A DNA stretch of 64,000 nucleotides from DATFVA01 sp963743325 (GTDB taxonomy: Bacteria > Bacteroidota > Ignavibacteria > Ignavibacteriales > Ignavibacteriaceae). A program made the position numbers and the translations under genes. Below, piece after piece: positions 56,645 to 63,405 of this stretch (within the stretch, counting starts at the first letter, position 1; each line of letters starts with the position of its first letter). The notes under the pieces were generated by a model. The model ran no database searches, was not told where the DNA came from, and was given only the letters and a program-made list of their open reading frames with translations. Location of the stretch: NCBI GenBank assembly GCA_963743325.1, contig CAVUOZ010000013.1, forward strand, positions 166,146-230,145. The letters run 5' to 3'.

Positions 56645-56983
56645 ATGAAAATGATGGTAATTAAGGATTCCCGATCTTCCGGTACGATGACTGAGCTGTT
56701 CGGGATAATTGTTAAGTCCAGGCAATATAAAGACTGCAGTGTTAAAACTGCAATCAAATTAATAAACAGAGAACATCCTTTTTTTATTTCTTTGAAATTA
56801 AAAGAGCCCGTAAACGGTGATAATGACATGATGACAATGCTTAGTTCAATAGATGTGAATACCCGTTTACGGGTTTCTATTATTGACACAGAAATAATTA
56901 AAGATTACTTTAACTCATCCATCGGCAGTTTAAGAAGTTTTATTTTACCCGGCAGATACACGCATAACCTCCACACACCCTGA
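56645..56983 (+). CDS. Hypothetical protein, possible HPr-like fold
   Basis: A 112-residue protein (MKMMVIKDSRSSGTMTELFG). Its middle, SVKTAIKLINREHPFFISLKLKEPVNGDNDMMTMLSSIDVNTRLRVSIID, follows the pattern of HPr proteins: helix, strand, a VNG turn before the second helix, and a final strand. The usual active-site His (GIHARPA) is absent, so it would not act in phosphotransfer. The likeness is weak and could be chance. It follows the MlaF-type gene after 85 bases and is followed by a terminator. Confidence 0.5.
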   Translation: MKMMVIKDSRSSGTMTELFGIIVKSRQYKDCSVKTAIKLINREHPFFISLKLKEPVNGDNDMMTMLSSIDVNTRLRVSIIDTEIIKDYFNSSIGSLRSFILPGRYTHNLHTP

Positions 56984-57006
56984 TTCTTCATCCCTTAAAA
57001 ATGATC

Positions 57007-57040
57007 AAAACTGACAGTTTTTTGATTTGTCAGCTTTTTT
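57007..57040 (+). terminator. Rho-independent terminator
   Basis: CTGACA pairs with TGTCAG across a ten-base loop, with six T residues after it. It lies 24 bases after the end of the small gene at 56645-56983, which it should terminate. Confidence 0.7.
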
Positions 57041-57085
57041 CATTTTATTTTATCAATACTCATTTCAGTTTTTTATGGATTCATT

Positions 57086-57562
57086 ATGTCCGATTTAAAT
57101 TCCATCATCCAGGTCATTCAATTAATGCTTGCACCGGGAATTATGATTTCCGCCTGCGGCCTGCTTCTGCTTGGTATGAATAATAAATATTCACTCATTG
57201 TTAACCGGATAAGACTTCTTAATGAGGAAAGAAGAAGAGTATTAAAGAGTGCCGGGGAACGTGAATTCAGCTATGAAGAAAATGTAAGACTTGAAAGCAT
57301 TTCACTTCAGATTGATAAGCTGACTCTGCGTGTCAGACTTGTGAGAAACGCTGTTTTGTCATACACTATTGCCGTAGCATTATTCGTGATAACATCTCTA
57401 TTAATAGGAATCGAATATTTTGCAGTGTTGAACCTGAATGTACTGATCACAATCAACTTCCTTGTAGGAATGATTTCTGTTTTAGCGGGTGTACTATTCG
57501 CAGCATACGAAACAAAAGAAGGCTATAATATCATACGGCTCGAAGTTAAAATTGACGAATAA
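57086..57562 (+). CDS. DUF2721 membrane protein
   Basis: A 158-residue membrane protein of the DUF2721 family. One N-terminal helix (LMLAPGIMISACGLLLLGM), a cytoplasmic part with NRIRLLNEERRR, and two C-terminal helices (LSYTIAVALFVITSLLIG and LVGMISVLAGVLFAAYE) match the family plan. The function is not known. It is followed after 12 bases by aat on the same strand, so they probably share a transcript. Confidence 0.85.
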   Translation: MSDLNSIIQVIQLMLAPGIMISACGLLLLGMNNKYSLIVNRIRLLNEERRRVLKSAGEREFSYEENVRLESISLQIDKLTLRVRLVRNAVLSYTIAVALFVITSLLIGIEYFAVLNLNVLITINFLVGMISVLAGVLFAAYETKEGYNIIRLEVKIDE

Positions 57563-57574
57563 AAGTCTTAATAA

Positions 57575-58177
57575 ATGAGCGAAGAGAGAATATATGACCA
57601 GGATGAGCTTCTCAGGCCGGGAAATATGATACGGCTGTACGCCAGTGGGGCCTTCCCTATGGCTGATGAAAAAACAGATAAGATTAACTGGTACATGCCC
57701 GAAATCCGTACAATTATTCCTCTTAATAATTTTAACTATCCCCGTACATTAAGAAAATTTCTTGAGAAGAATTATTTTGAAACGAAGTACGATACAGATT
57801 TTTTAAATATTGTAAAAGGGTGTGCCGATAGAGAATCTACCTGGATTTCAGATAAACTTATTGAAGCATATCTCAGGCTGAAAAAGCTGGGTTATATGCA
57901 TACCGTAGAAACCTGGGAAAAAGGAAAGTTAGTGGGGGGGCTATACGGTGTAACCTTCAGAGGCGCTTTCTTCGGGGAATCTATGTTTTCAAGAAAACCG
58001 CAGGCATCCAAATCGGCTTTAATAAATCTTCTGTATCATTTAAAAGAAAAAGATTTCGTTCTGCTCGATGTTCAGTTTATGACTCCCCACCTCAAAATGT
58101 TCGGCGCGGTGGAAATAGATATGGAAAAATATAATGAGCTTCTGTACTCTTCTTATGTAAGCGGATGTGAGTTTTAG
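57575..58177 (+). CDS. aat: Leucyl/phenylalanyl-tRNA-protein transferase
   Basis: A 200-residue enzyme that adds Leu or Phe from tRNA to proteins with N-terminal Lys or Arg, marking them for degradation. The family motifs appear: YASGAFPMADEKTDKINWYMP near residue 25, TWISDKLIEAYLRLKKLGY near 90, HTVETWEKGKLVGGLYGVTFRGAFFGESMFS near 110 and LLDVQFMTPHLKMFGA near 168. It is the N-degron step upstream of ClpAP-type proteases. It sits directly after the DUF2721 gene. Confidence 0.93.
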   Translation: MSEERIYDQDELLRPGNMIRLYASGAFPMADEKTDKINWYMPEIRTIIPLNNFNYPRTLRKFLEKNYFETKYDTDFLNIVKGCADRESTWISDKLIEAYLRLKKLGYMHTVETWEKGKLVGGLYGVTFRGAFFGESMFSRKPQASKSALINLLYHLKEKDFVLLDVQFMTPHLKMFGAVEIDMEKYNELLYSSYVSGCEF

Positions 58178-58192
58178 AAAGTGGACTGAAAG

Positions 58193-58224
58193 AATGGAGT
58201 AATGGAGTGATGGAGTAGTGGAGT
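58193..58224. repeat. 8-bp tandem repeat, four copies
   Basis: Four units, AATGGAGT, AATGGAGT, GATGGAGT and AGTGGAGT, follow the aat gene. It is a simple tandem repeat in non-coding DNA. Confidence 0.8.
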
Positions 58225-58334
58225 AATGGTTGCGAGTGGGTAATTGAACAATGTCGCTTTATCACAGTGGTATGATCACAACTTGGATTAAAGTCAGCTA
58301 ATGTTGAATGTCAGTCTGAGCTTGTCTCGTTAGA

Positions 58335-58597
58335 ATTTATTTCAACAGAATGAGTTTTTTGGCTGCAGAATAATTCCCCGCCGTCAGCCTGTATATGTAA
58401 ACTCCGCTTGGCAGATTACTGCCATCAAAATTAACACTGTAATTTCCTGCCGTTTTTTCTTCATTAACTAAAGTTGCAATTTCATTTCCTAATATATCAT
58501 AGACCTTTAATACTGCTATGAACTTCATAAATGAAGTTCCTACGGAAGGGATTGAATATTTTATTGTTGTGACAGGATTAAAAGGATTCGGATAATT
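58335..58597. repeat. Direct repeat, copy A (T9SS sorting-domain end)
   Basis: This 263-bp stretch is identical to 59441-59724 except for a 21-bp insert in the other copy. It covers the 3' end of two neighbouring T9SS cargo genes, including their stop codons. The identity, much higher than in the rest of the genes, points to recent duplication or gene conversion. Confidence 0.9.
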
Positions 58598-59290
58598 TTG
58601 AGATAAATAATATTCGGTATGATGTTTTACTTTATTATCATCAATTCCAACTAGAGTACCATAAGTAATCCCATCTATTATTGCTCCCTGAAGCCAGTAG
58701 TCGCCTCCCTGAAAAATAAAAATCCTTATAGGACCAATACCTTTAGCAAACCACATTGGTTTTGAACCATCTCCGGGTGTCCAAAGAGTATCTGTAGAAT
58801 CTATATATACGTCTTCAAATAGTTTGGTTTCCAGCGGCTTTTGAAAAAAAGTCCAATAGGTATAGTCATAATATGTACTTACTATTCCTCTGGCATTCCC
58901 TTCACCTGGTCCGAGATCTCTGCAGATGCTCCAAACACTGGAATCAGGTAATAGAAAATCCAGAAATTTATACTCCCTATCTATACAGGCAATGCTGTCG
59001 CCAAAATATTGATAAATATTACTAGAATCCTTACGAAGGAATATTCCATACCATCCAGAAATATATTTATAGATAACTCCATTGGGCATTAATGTATCCC
59101 TTATTACCTTTAGATTAATATATTCTACACCATCAGGGTTATTTGAAGCCAAACACCATCTATTTCCTTCCTGTAGGGGGAAAAAATCAGAAGTATCTAT
59201 AACTGATTCTTTTTCTGTGAGATTATGAACAGGTTGAGCTATTAAAATACCTGTTAAAATGAGGGTCAGGAAGAGTAAATACTTTATCAT
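58337..59290 (-). CDS. T9SS cargo protein (first of a repeated pair)
   Basis: A 317-residue exported protein from the ATG at 59290, with GGGAGG 4 bases upstream (a start 15 bases earlier would place this site inside the gene). The signal peptide is MIKYLLFLTLILTGILIAQ. The body, about residues 25-220, is not a recognised domain (VIDTSDFFPLQEGNRWCLAS, then Trp/Tyr/Asp-rich strands). The sorting domain is NYPNPFNPVTTIKYS to KLILLK. It includes the extra segment TSFMKFI before AVLKVYD, which is absent from the other sorting domains here and derives from a small palindromic repeat. The start region and the end are shared with the next gene upstream, but the middle is not. Confidence 0.82.
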   Translation of the reverse strand: MIKYLLFLTLILTGILIAQPVHNLTEKESVIDTSDFFPLQEGNRWCLASNNPDGVEYINLKVIRDTLMPNGVIYKYISGWYGIFLRKDSSNIYQYFGDSIACIDREYKFLDFLLPDSSVWSICRDLGPGEGNARGIVSTYYDYTYWTFFQKPLETKLFEDVYIDSTDTLWTPGDGSKPMWFAKGIGPIRIFIFQGGDYWLQGAIIDGITYGTLVGIDDNKVKHHTEYYLSQNYPNPFNPVTTIKYSIPSVGTSFMKFIAVLKVYDILGNEIATLVNEEKTAGNYSVNFDGSNLPSGVYIYRLTAGNYSAAKKLILLK

Positions 59291-59292
59291 AA

Positions 59293-59434
59293 TGCCTCCC
59301 ATCAAAATCTGAATAACCCATTTTACCTGCCGATCTTCATTACCTTTTTAACTTAACAAATACTTATCTAATGTTCCATATAAAACATAAGATCGACAAG
59401 AAACACATACCCAGCCGCAGAGCGGCGAAACATA
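59293..59434. repeat. Leader repeat, copy 1
   Basis: The upstream region of the 317-residue cargo gene matches that of the 531-residue gene (about 61041-61185) with a few differences. Shared blocks include GAATAACCC, TTAACTTAACAAATA and TATCTAATGTTCCATATAAA, then a GCGG...CCGC-type hairpin before the next gene. The two genes therefore share a promoter type. Confidence 0.7.
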
Positions 59435-59440
59435 AATTCT

Positions 59441-59724
59441 ATTTATTTCAACAGAATGAGTTTTTTGGCTGCAGAATAATTCCCCGCCGTCAGCCTGTAT
59501 ATGTAAACTCCGCTTGGCAGATTACTGCCATCAAAATTAACACTGTAATTTCCTGCCGTTTTTTCTTCATTAACTAAAGTTGCAATTTCATTTCCTAATA
59601 TATCATAGACCTTTAATACTGCTATGAACTTCATAAACCCGCCCGCCGGCGAGGCAGGTGAAGTTCCTACGGAAGGGATTGAATATTTTATTGTTGTGAC
59701 AGGATTAAAAGGATTCGGATAATT
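59441..59724. repeat. Direct repeat, copy B, with 21-bp palindromic insert
   Basis: The same sequence as 58335-58597 plus the insertion at 59638-59658. It encodes the sorting domain of the 531-residue cargo protein. Confidence 0.9.
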
Positions 59725-61038
59725 CTGCTCAAGTGAAAAAACTGTTGGCGCGGTTATATTAACTTCGACCTCATTACTGTACTCAAAGCTTCCGTTAAAG
59801 TCTAATTGTTTTAAGCGGTAAAAGTATTTCCCTGGTACAACATTATTATCAGTGTAAGAATAAGAATGCATTATAGTCGAAGTCCCGTTCCCCTGTAAAA
59901 ATCCTATCTTTTCCCAGTGATTGCTTACTGCATACTGCCTATCCGCCTTTAGGCGAGTCTTCGTCTCCGGCGGGCTGCCTGCTTTTCTTTCTATATCAAA
60001 TCCCCTGTTGTTCGTCTCGGTTGCCGTCTGCCATTTCAATACCACTTCATTACCATCTGCCCTAGCGGAAAAGCTCACAAACTCAACTGGAGTTCCTCCA
60101 TTGATCGTGTGAAGTATAGTTCCATAATCGCCAACTGCCCAGCCAAGAGACTGATTGACAAAATAAATGTCAGTTAAATCTTCAGAGGTGTTTGAGTTTT
60201 GCAAATTCCAGTCATCGCCTCCGTTACTGGAATAATAAATGTCAGAACCATTAATCAACCAGCCGTTCAGCGAATCAATAAAAAAAGTTTTGGTCGATCC
60301 AAATGGAGATTGCTGAAACCAGGAACTCCCGCCGTCTGTTGTTTTGAAAATACTGCTTGGTGTAACTGCCCATCCTATATTATCATTTACAAACTGAACA
60401 GAGGTAATAAAATCAGGTTCAATATTAAGCTGTTCCTGCCAGGTGACTCCACCATTAATAGTTTTAAAGATGTTGCTTCCTGCTGCCCATCCTGTATCCT
60501 TATTAATAAAACTTAAGGAATGGGTCATTATTGCAGAGTCTGGTCCGAGTGATAATTCCCAGTTATTACCGCCATCGGTTGATTTATAAACATATCCCGA
60601 ACTGAGCTGACCGGAACCTGCAGAAAAACCGGTTAATGAATCTGTGAACTGAATGTCTTTTAAAAATTCATAAGGGGAAGTTGAGAATTGCAAAAACCAG
60701 TTATCACCGCCATCAGTTGTTTTGTAAATATTGCCCGTTTCATCAATATAAGCAGCAAACCATCCTGTAGAATTATTAAGGAAATATGATGTCGTTATAA
60801 ATCCCACATTAGAGGATAAAAGAGTATCTTTCTCAAACCAGTCGATTCCTCCATTGGTAGTTTCAAATAAAATAAAAACACCCTGTGACTCGGTTCCAAT
60901 AATCCATCCGGTGTTCTGATCTATAAATTGTACGGAGAATAAATAGGATGAAGTCCCGCTGTCTTGAGGATACCATTGGGAAAATATTTCAGGAGTGAGA
61001 ATAAGTACAAGTACAAATGAAAAGAAAAAATATTTCAT
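59443..61038 (-). CDS. T9SS cargo protein, Ycf48-like propeller (second of the pair)
   Basis: A 531-residue exported protein with GGGAGG 6 bases upstream of the ATG and a signal peptide ending PEIFSQ. The body has BNR-type repeats (FETTNGGIDWFEK, YKTTDGGDNWFLQ, YKSTDGGNNWELS, FKTINGGVTWQEQ) like those of the Ycf48 photosystem assembly factor. Then comes a fibronectin-like linker with FDIERKAGSPPETKTRLKAD, and the sorting domain from about residue 440, ending KLILLK. The linker contains a GC-rich, repeat-like stretch (DNA about 59941-59990). The sorting domain contains PASPAGG, encoded by an inserted 21-bp palindrome. Both show mobile-repeat material inside a coding sequence without loss of frame. 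Confidence 0.85.
   Translation of the reverse strand: MKYFFFSFVLVLILTPEIFSQWYPQDSGTSSYLFSVQFIDQNTGWIIGTESQGVFILFETTNGGIDWFEKDTLLSSNVGFITTSYFLNNSTGWFAAYIDETGNIYKTTDGGDNWFLQFSTSPYEFLKDIQFTDSLTGFSAGSGQLSSGYVYKSTDGGNNWELSLGPDSAIMTHSLSFINKDTGWAAGSNIFKTINGGVTWQEQLNIEPDFITSVQFVNDNIGWAVTPSSIFKTTDGGSSWFQQSPFGSTKTFFIDSLNGWLINGSDIYYSSNGGDDWNLQNSNTSEDLTDIYFVNQSLGWAVGDYGTILHTINGGTPVEFVSFSARADGNEVVLKWQTATETNNRGFDIERKAGSPPETKTRLKADRQYAVSNHWEKIGFLQGNGTSTIMHSYSYTDNNVVPGKYFYRLKQLDFNGSFEYSNEVEVNITAPTVFSLEQNYPNPFNPVTTIKYSIPSVGTSPASPAGGFMKFIAVLKVYDILGNEIATLVNEEKTAGNYSVNFDGSNLPSGVYIYRLTAGNYSAAKKLILLK
59638..59658. repeat. 21-bp palindromic insert inside a coding sequence
   Basis: An extra 21 bases (CCCGCCCGCCGGCGAGGCAGG read with its neighbours) are found only in copy B of the direct repeat. 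It interrupts the small palindrome GAACTTCAT-AA-ATGAAGTTC at its centre. It adds seven residues, PASPAGG, between the strands of the sorting domain without changing the frame. Confidence 0.85.
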
Positions 61039-61377
61039 TTTTACCTCCCTGTCAAAAACTGAATAACCCGTTTTATATGCCCGTCTTCTTTACCTTTTTA
61101 ACTTAACAAATATTTATCTAATGTTCCATATAAAATATAAGATCGAAACAAGAAACATATCCCAAACCGCGTAGCGGTGAAACCTTAGTAGAAGAAATAG
61201 AAAATACAGAAACGAATTTCATAAATGAAATTCCTACGCGATTACGTCTGATATATTTGTTGCAGCTGCCCGCATAAAAATCATGTCACAACCAGCTACT
61301 AATTAAGTCCCAAAATAATAAGAACTAATACTATGGAGGTGTGTTTTGATTTATTAATTATAATTAAGGAGAACCAT
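61039..61377. other. Leader repeat copy 2 and small palindrome
   Basis: From 61041 to about 61185 lies the second copy of the leader shared with the 317-residue cargo gene. At 61215-61239 is GAATTTCATAAATGAAATTC plus CTACG. This is the same small palindrome that is embedded in both sorting-domain copies (GAACTTCATAAATGAAGTTC), with a matching base change in each arm. The rest is promoter space for the plus-strand gene at 61378. Confidence 0.6.
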
Positions 61378-61824
61378 ATGAAGGTGAAAGAACTTGTTTT
61401 TGTGTTTTTGTTAATTTTCATTATTACGGGCTCAATTGAAGCCAGGAATAAAATATTAGATGATGATCAAATGTTGATTAAATCTGTAGTGCTCGATTTT
61501 GTTATGAATATAGATTCGGGGAATGTTGACGGGCTTAAGAAATGTCTTACCGAAAAATCAACATATACATTATCTAATTCTATTTTAAATAAAACGAATG
61601 AATATTCGTATGATGATTTTTTGGATGCGATAAAAAAACAGCAAATCGGGGGTTTGAAGAGAAGTTATGAAATAATGAATATTGATCTACAGGGAGGGAT
61701 TGCTATGGTTAGAATTGACAGCAGGGAATTAAAAACAACTCAGACTGGATATGTCGCGCTTTTAAAAGAAAACAATGATTGGCGAATTATAACAAGTGTT
61801 TTCATGCTCGAAAAGAATAAATAG
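61378..61824 (+). CDS. Small secreted NTF2-like protein
   Basis: A 148-residue exported protein. I chose ATG 61378, 5 bases after AAGGAG; the upstream frame from 61333 is not needed. It has a signal peptide MKVKELVFVFLLIFIITGSIEA. The body, MLIKSVVLDFVMNIDSGNVDGL, and the strand GYVALLKENNDWRIITSVFML suit an NTF2-like domain of the DUF4440/nuclear-transport-factor-2 type. There is no lipobox. Its layout resembles the lipoprotein at 48531. The function is unknown. Confidence 0.75.
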   Translation: MKVKELVFVFLLIFIITGSIEARNKILDDDQMLIKSVVLDFVMNIDSGNVDGLKKCLTEKSTYTLSNSILNKTNEYSYDDFLDAIKKQQIGGLKRSYEIMNIDLQGGIAMVRIDSRELKTTQTGYVALLKENNDWRIITSVFMLEKNK

Positions 61825-62171
61825 CAGAGTATAAAAATACGTGCTGTAAAATGAACGATCGGATTGTGTCGGGCGGTATGTATAAAGCTTTGCCTTTTGC
61901 CTACTGCTTACTGCCTCTTACCTGCTGCACACTGACTTCCGGCACTGTCCCATAATAAGATTTTTTCTCTCGGATTTATCTCTCGTTTATCTCGGCTTTA
62001 TCTCCCCTTCCGGATATATGTTAACCAGTCATAAATTATCATTTTGAGATGCGTTTTCAGGTTGAGGTTAGCAGATTCTCCAGGCGGCTTTTTTCCCTTA
62101 GTATTTTAATAAATTTAAGATGACATCCTCCCGCAATGGGGAGATGTCACCTTAATCAATAAGAATCTTGT

Positions 62172-62225
62172 AACCTGCCTGCTCGCCTCGTCTCCGACGA
62201 GACGGAGCGGGCCGGCCTGCAGGTT
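62172..62225. repeat. Long-form GC-rich palindrome
   Basis: This 54-bp element begins AACCTGCCTGCTCGCCTCG and ends GGCCTGCAGGTT, with GTCTCCGACGAGAC at the middle. The ends, AACCTGC and GCAGGTT, are complementary. It is about 40 bp from the left end of the mobile element, but it is clearly outside it. Confidence 0.75.
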
Positions 62226-62262
62226 TTGCAATCCTGCAATTTTATAATTGCTTTCTACTTAT

Positions 62263-62266
62263 TATT
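62263..62266. repeat. Candidate target-site duplication, left
   Basis: TATT directly precedes the left terminal repeat, and TATT directly follows the right one at 63991-63994. A four-base match in AT-rich DNA may be chance, so this needs comparison with an empty site. Confidence 0.45.
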
Positions 62267-62282
62267 ACGACATTTGTCGCCT
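62267..62282. repeat. Left terminal inverted repeat
   Basis: ACGACATTTGTCGCCT. It contains the small palindrome CGACA-TT-TGTCG. The reverse complement is found at 63975-63990 without a mismatch. Confidence 0.85.
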
Positions 62283-62290
62283 GGTAATTT

Positions 62291-63094
62291 TTACCTTTTT
62301 TTAATATCCTCGGGATTTAGATCATGATTTAATTTAATGTATTCTCTTACCACTTTCATAGTCCTTCCGGTTATTTCTTTTATTGATTCTTCATCCATTC
62401 CTTTTCTTATTAACTTCTTTACCTGTGTATAATGTTTTATGTATCTGTCTACGGCATCCTGACTATGACCGGTTTTTAGAACTATATCAGCCGGTGAGAT
62501 TCCCTGCTCATATAAACTTAATATTATTCCTTTATGTGTAGGTAAACTTCCCTGGTCCAGTACGTATCCTTTCAATGGAAGTATCTCCCCGGTTTTTTCT
62601 CTGTAAGCATCCAAATATTTTCTTATTGAGCTCAGGCTTCTATTCATTAAAACACTTATCTCTGCTCCACTTAATAATCCTCCCTGTGCCTTGGCTGCCT
62701 TTATTAATCTTACCATCGTTTCTATATCCCTTGCTTCTCTGTGTTTATAATTACTGTTTCGATCTCCCTTCTTATAATATATCCTTCTTTCTACATCATC
62801 CTTTGTTATCAGTGGAAGAACTACTGTTACTGCTGCATAATCTTCTGTCTTCTTTCCATAGCTCTGTCTCTGTCCGTCATCCTTTGTTGTTCTGAAAACT
62901 ATTTCCCCAATTGCTACCTGGTTGCTTGCCGGATAATATTCCCTGTGCAGGTTTTCTATATCATCTGCCAGCATATCAAGTACTTTCCTTGATCCCAGTA
63001 TCTTATATTCATTCTCAAGCAGATTTACTATCGCCTGATGAAAGTTCCTTTTATTTATACTTTCATACCTGTCTCTTGTCGGATTTAAACTCAT
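62291..63094 (-). CDS. DUF1670-like helix-turn-helix protein, second gene of element
   Basis: A 267-residue protein. The N-terminal part has VLDMLADDIENLHREYYPASNQ, IGEIVFRTTKDDGQRQSYGK and TEDYAAVTVVLPLITKDD, which I recognise as DUF1670. Three helix-turn-helix units follow: LLSGAEISVLMNRSLSSIRKY near residue 145, PTHKGIILSLYEQGISPADI (with HSQDAVDRYI) near 190 and ESIKEITGRTMKVVREYI near 235. It is a partner paralogue of the upstream split gene, and the HTH parts align residue for residue. The ATG overlaps the TGA of the previous gene, with GGGAGG upstream. It should bind DNA; a catalytic role in transposition is unproven. Nothing else in the element could supply one. Confidence 0.75.
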   Translation of the reverse strand: MSLNPTRDRYESINKRNFHQAIVNLLENEYKILGSRKVLDMLADDIENLHREYYPASNQVAIGEIVFRTTKDDGQRQSYGKKTEDYAAVTVVLPLITKDDVERRIYYKKGDRNSNYKHREARDIETMVRLIKAAKAQGGLLSGAEISVLMNRSLSSIRKYLDAYREKTGEILPLKGYVLDQGSLPTHKGIILSLYEQGISPADIVLKTGHSQDAVDRYIKHYTQVKKLIRKGMDEESIKEITGRTMKVVREYIKLNHDLNPEDIKKR

Positions 63095-63405
63095 AATAAG
63101 CCTCCCATCATAGCTGCCAGAGGCTCTGAATGCTTCTTTACTGTTTTTTTTATATGCTCTCTATAGCTGTTCCTTTCCACTAACAGCTTAAGATTTTCTC
63201 TTCTTATTTTATCTCTTTTACTTTCTCTCAACAGATTTACGTACTGTTTTACCAGTCCTTCACTTATTCCGGTTACTGCACTTATTTCTCTTGACCTGTA
63301 TATCCCTTTTCTCTCTGCCATTACTACTTTTGTGAAACTTTCTATATATCTCTTTATTGCTCCTATTGAATGTCTGGATTTTTGTTTTACTTCACTGTAG
63401 GTCAT
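63091..63405 (-). CDS. DUF1670-like protein, C-terminal part after frameshift
   Basis: A 104-residue frame whose ATG lies 14 bases before the stop of the preceding frame. Its sequence, MTYSEVKQKSRHSIGAIKRY and then REISAVTGISEGLVKQYVNLL, is the last two helix-turn-helix units of a DUF1670 protein. It therefore continues the N-terminal 175 residues encoded just upstream. It may be made as a fusion by +1 frameshifting at CTT-AGA (63410-63415), or separately from the overlapping ATG. The stop TGA overlaps the start of the second DUF1670-like gene. Confidence 0.65.
   Translation of the reverse strand: MTYSEVKQKSRHSIGAIKRYIESFTKVVMAERKGIYRSREISAVTGISEGLVKQYVNLLRESKRDKIRRENLKLLVERNSYREHIKKTVKKHSEPLAAMMGGLL

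Larger units (their letters stand above)
61825..62266. other. Intergenic region with two palindromes
   Basis: No gene is seen. At 62117-62153 there is a hairpin of the form GATGACATCCTCCC-GCAATG-GGGAGATGTCACC. At 62172-62225 lies the longest GC-rich palindrome of the family. A run of TTTGCC/TACTGC words at 61893-61935 is a simple-sequence tract. The region ends at the left terminal repeat of the DUF1670 element. Confidence 0.55.

Noticed and set aside
62172..62225. The long palindrome as a second end of the mobile element
   Set aside because: Its sequence is unrelated to the terminal repeats, it lies outside the exact 16-bp repeat, and it recurs elsewhere without the element.
62575..63096. 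Plus-strand frames opposite the DUF1670-like gene
   Set aside because: Hydrophobic, Ser/Leu-rich translations typical of antisense to AT-rich, Lys/Glu/Ile-rich genes.
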